This document shows positions 6,056-6,128 of a DNA stretch of 6,128 nucleotides, piece after piece. Position 1 is the stretch's first letter. Each line of letters begins with the position of its first letter. The position numbers were made by a program, and so were the translations under genes. The DNA is taken from NCBI GenBank assembly GCA_937891215.1, contig CALAEU010000001.1, positions 1 through 6,128 on the forward strand. Reading direction: 5' to 3'. Under the pieces are notes generated by a model, which did not search any database, had not been told where the DNA came from, and saw nothing but the letters and a program-made list of their open reading frames with translations. The stretch is from an uncultured Clostridia bacterium. GTDB lineage: Bacteria > Bacillota_A > Clostridia > Oscillospirales > Acutalibacteraceae.

Positions 6056-6059
6056 GCGT

Positions 6060-6128
6060 TTATTTAATCTCTTCAAAATCAGCAACGCCGTGTTTACAGA
6101 GCGGGCAGATAAAATCCTCGGGAAGTTC
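6060..6128 (-). CDS. C-terminal end of a rubredoxin-domain protein (partial)
   Basis: The last 22 codons of a minus-strand gene are present, entering from the right edge and ending at TAA (6062-6060). The visible peptide begins ELPEDFICPLCKHGVADFEE. LPEDF-x-CPLC followed seven residues later by Phe is the second metal knuckle of rubredoxin, whose two Cys would bind iron together with two more beyond the window. KHG in place of the more usual GVG is a variant I associate with rubredoxin domains at the C-terminus of larger redox proteins such as flavin reductases or rubrerythrins. Whether this is a free rubredoxin or a fusion cannot be decided here. The role would be electron transfer or oxygen/peroxide defence in an anaerobe. 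It is convergent with rsmI. Confidence 0.7.
   Translation of the reverse strand, partial: ELPEDFICPLCKHGVADFEEIK

Overview
The window is AT-rich, has purine-rich Shine-Dalgarno sites and sigma-A-type promoters, and carries an indolepyruvate:ferredoxin oxidoreductase. Together these suggest an anaerobic low-GC Firmicute, most likely a gut or rumen Clostridia member. That placement is inferred from gene content and signals, not from a marker gene.

Layout. Positions 1-79 (minus strand) hold a good promoter and what looks like the first ~44 nt of a T-box leader for a gene beyond the left edge. Positions 112-4118 (minus) hold three genes in transcription order: an AMP-forming acyl/aryl-CoA ligase, iorA and iorB. 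A DUF1643 protein gene (4168-4794, minus) lies 49 bp upstream of the ligase and could be co-transcribed with it; I see no terminator in that gap. The divergent intergenic region 4795-4984 has a consensus promoter on each strand and a perfect 17-bp inverted repeat (4808-4824 / 4891-4907) bracketing the DUF1643 promoter. On the plus strand, an APRT-like phosphoribosyltransferase gene (4985-5536) is followed after 11 bp by rsmI (5548 onward). RsmI similarity stops abruptly at about 5940, halfway through the enzyme. Beyond it lie ~120 bp that read as minus-strand sequence (a promoter, a short open frame, a possible stem-closed RNA), then the last 22 codons of a rubredoxin-domain gene on the minus strand.

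How the genes work together. IorAB interconverts arylpyruvates and arylacetyl-CoAs with ferredoxin. With an AMP-forming CoA ligase directly upstream, the set could activate arylacetates (or other acids) and reductively carboxylate them to arylpyruvates, the precursors of Phe, Tyr and Trp; the ligase could instead act on an unrelated acid. A T-box next to this cluster would fit an amino-acid theme, but its specifier lies outside the window.

The least ordinary points are the promoter-bracketing inverted repeat, the abrupt RsmI break (true rearrangement or assembly chimera), the unexplained segment at 5941-6059, and the T-box start at the left edge. I see no clear new defence or mobile system.
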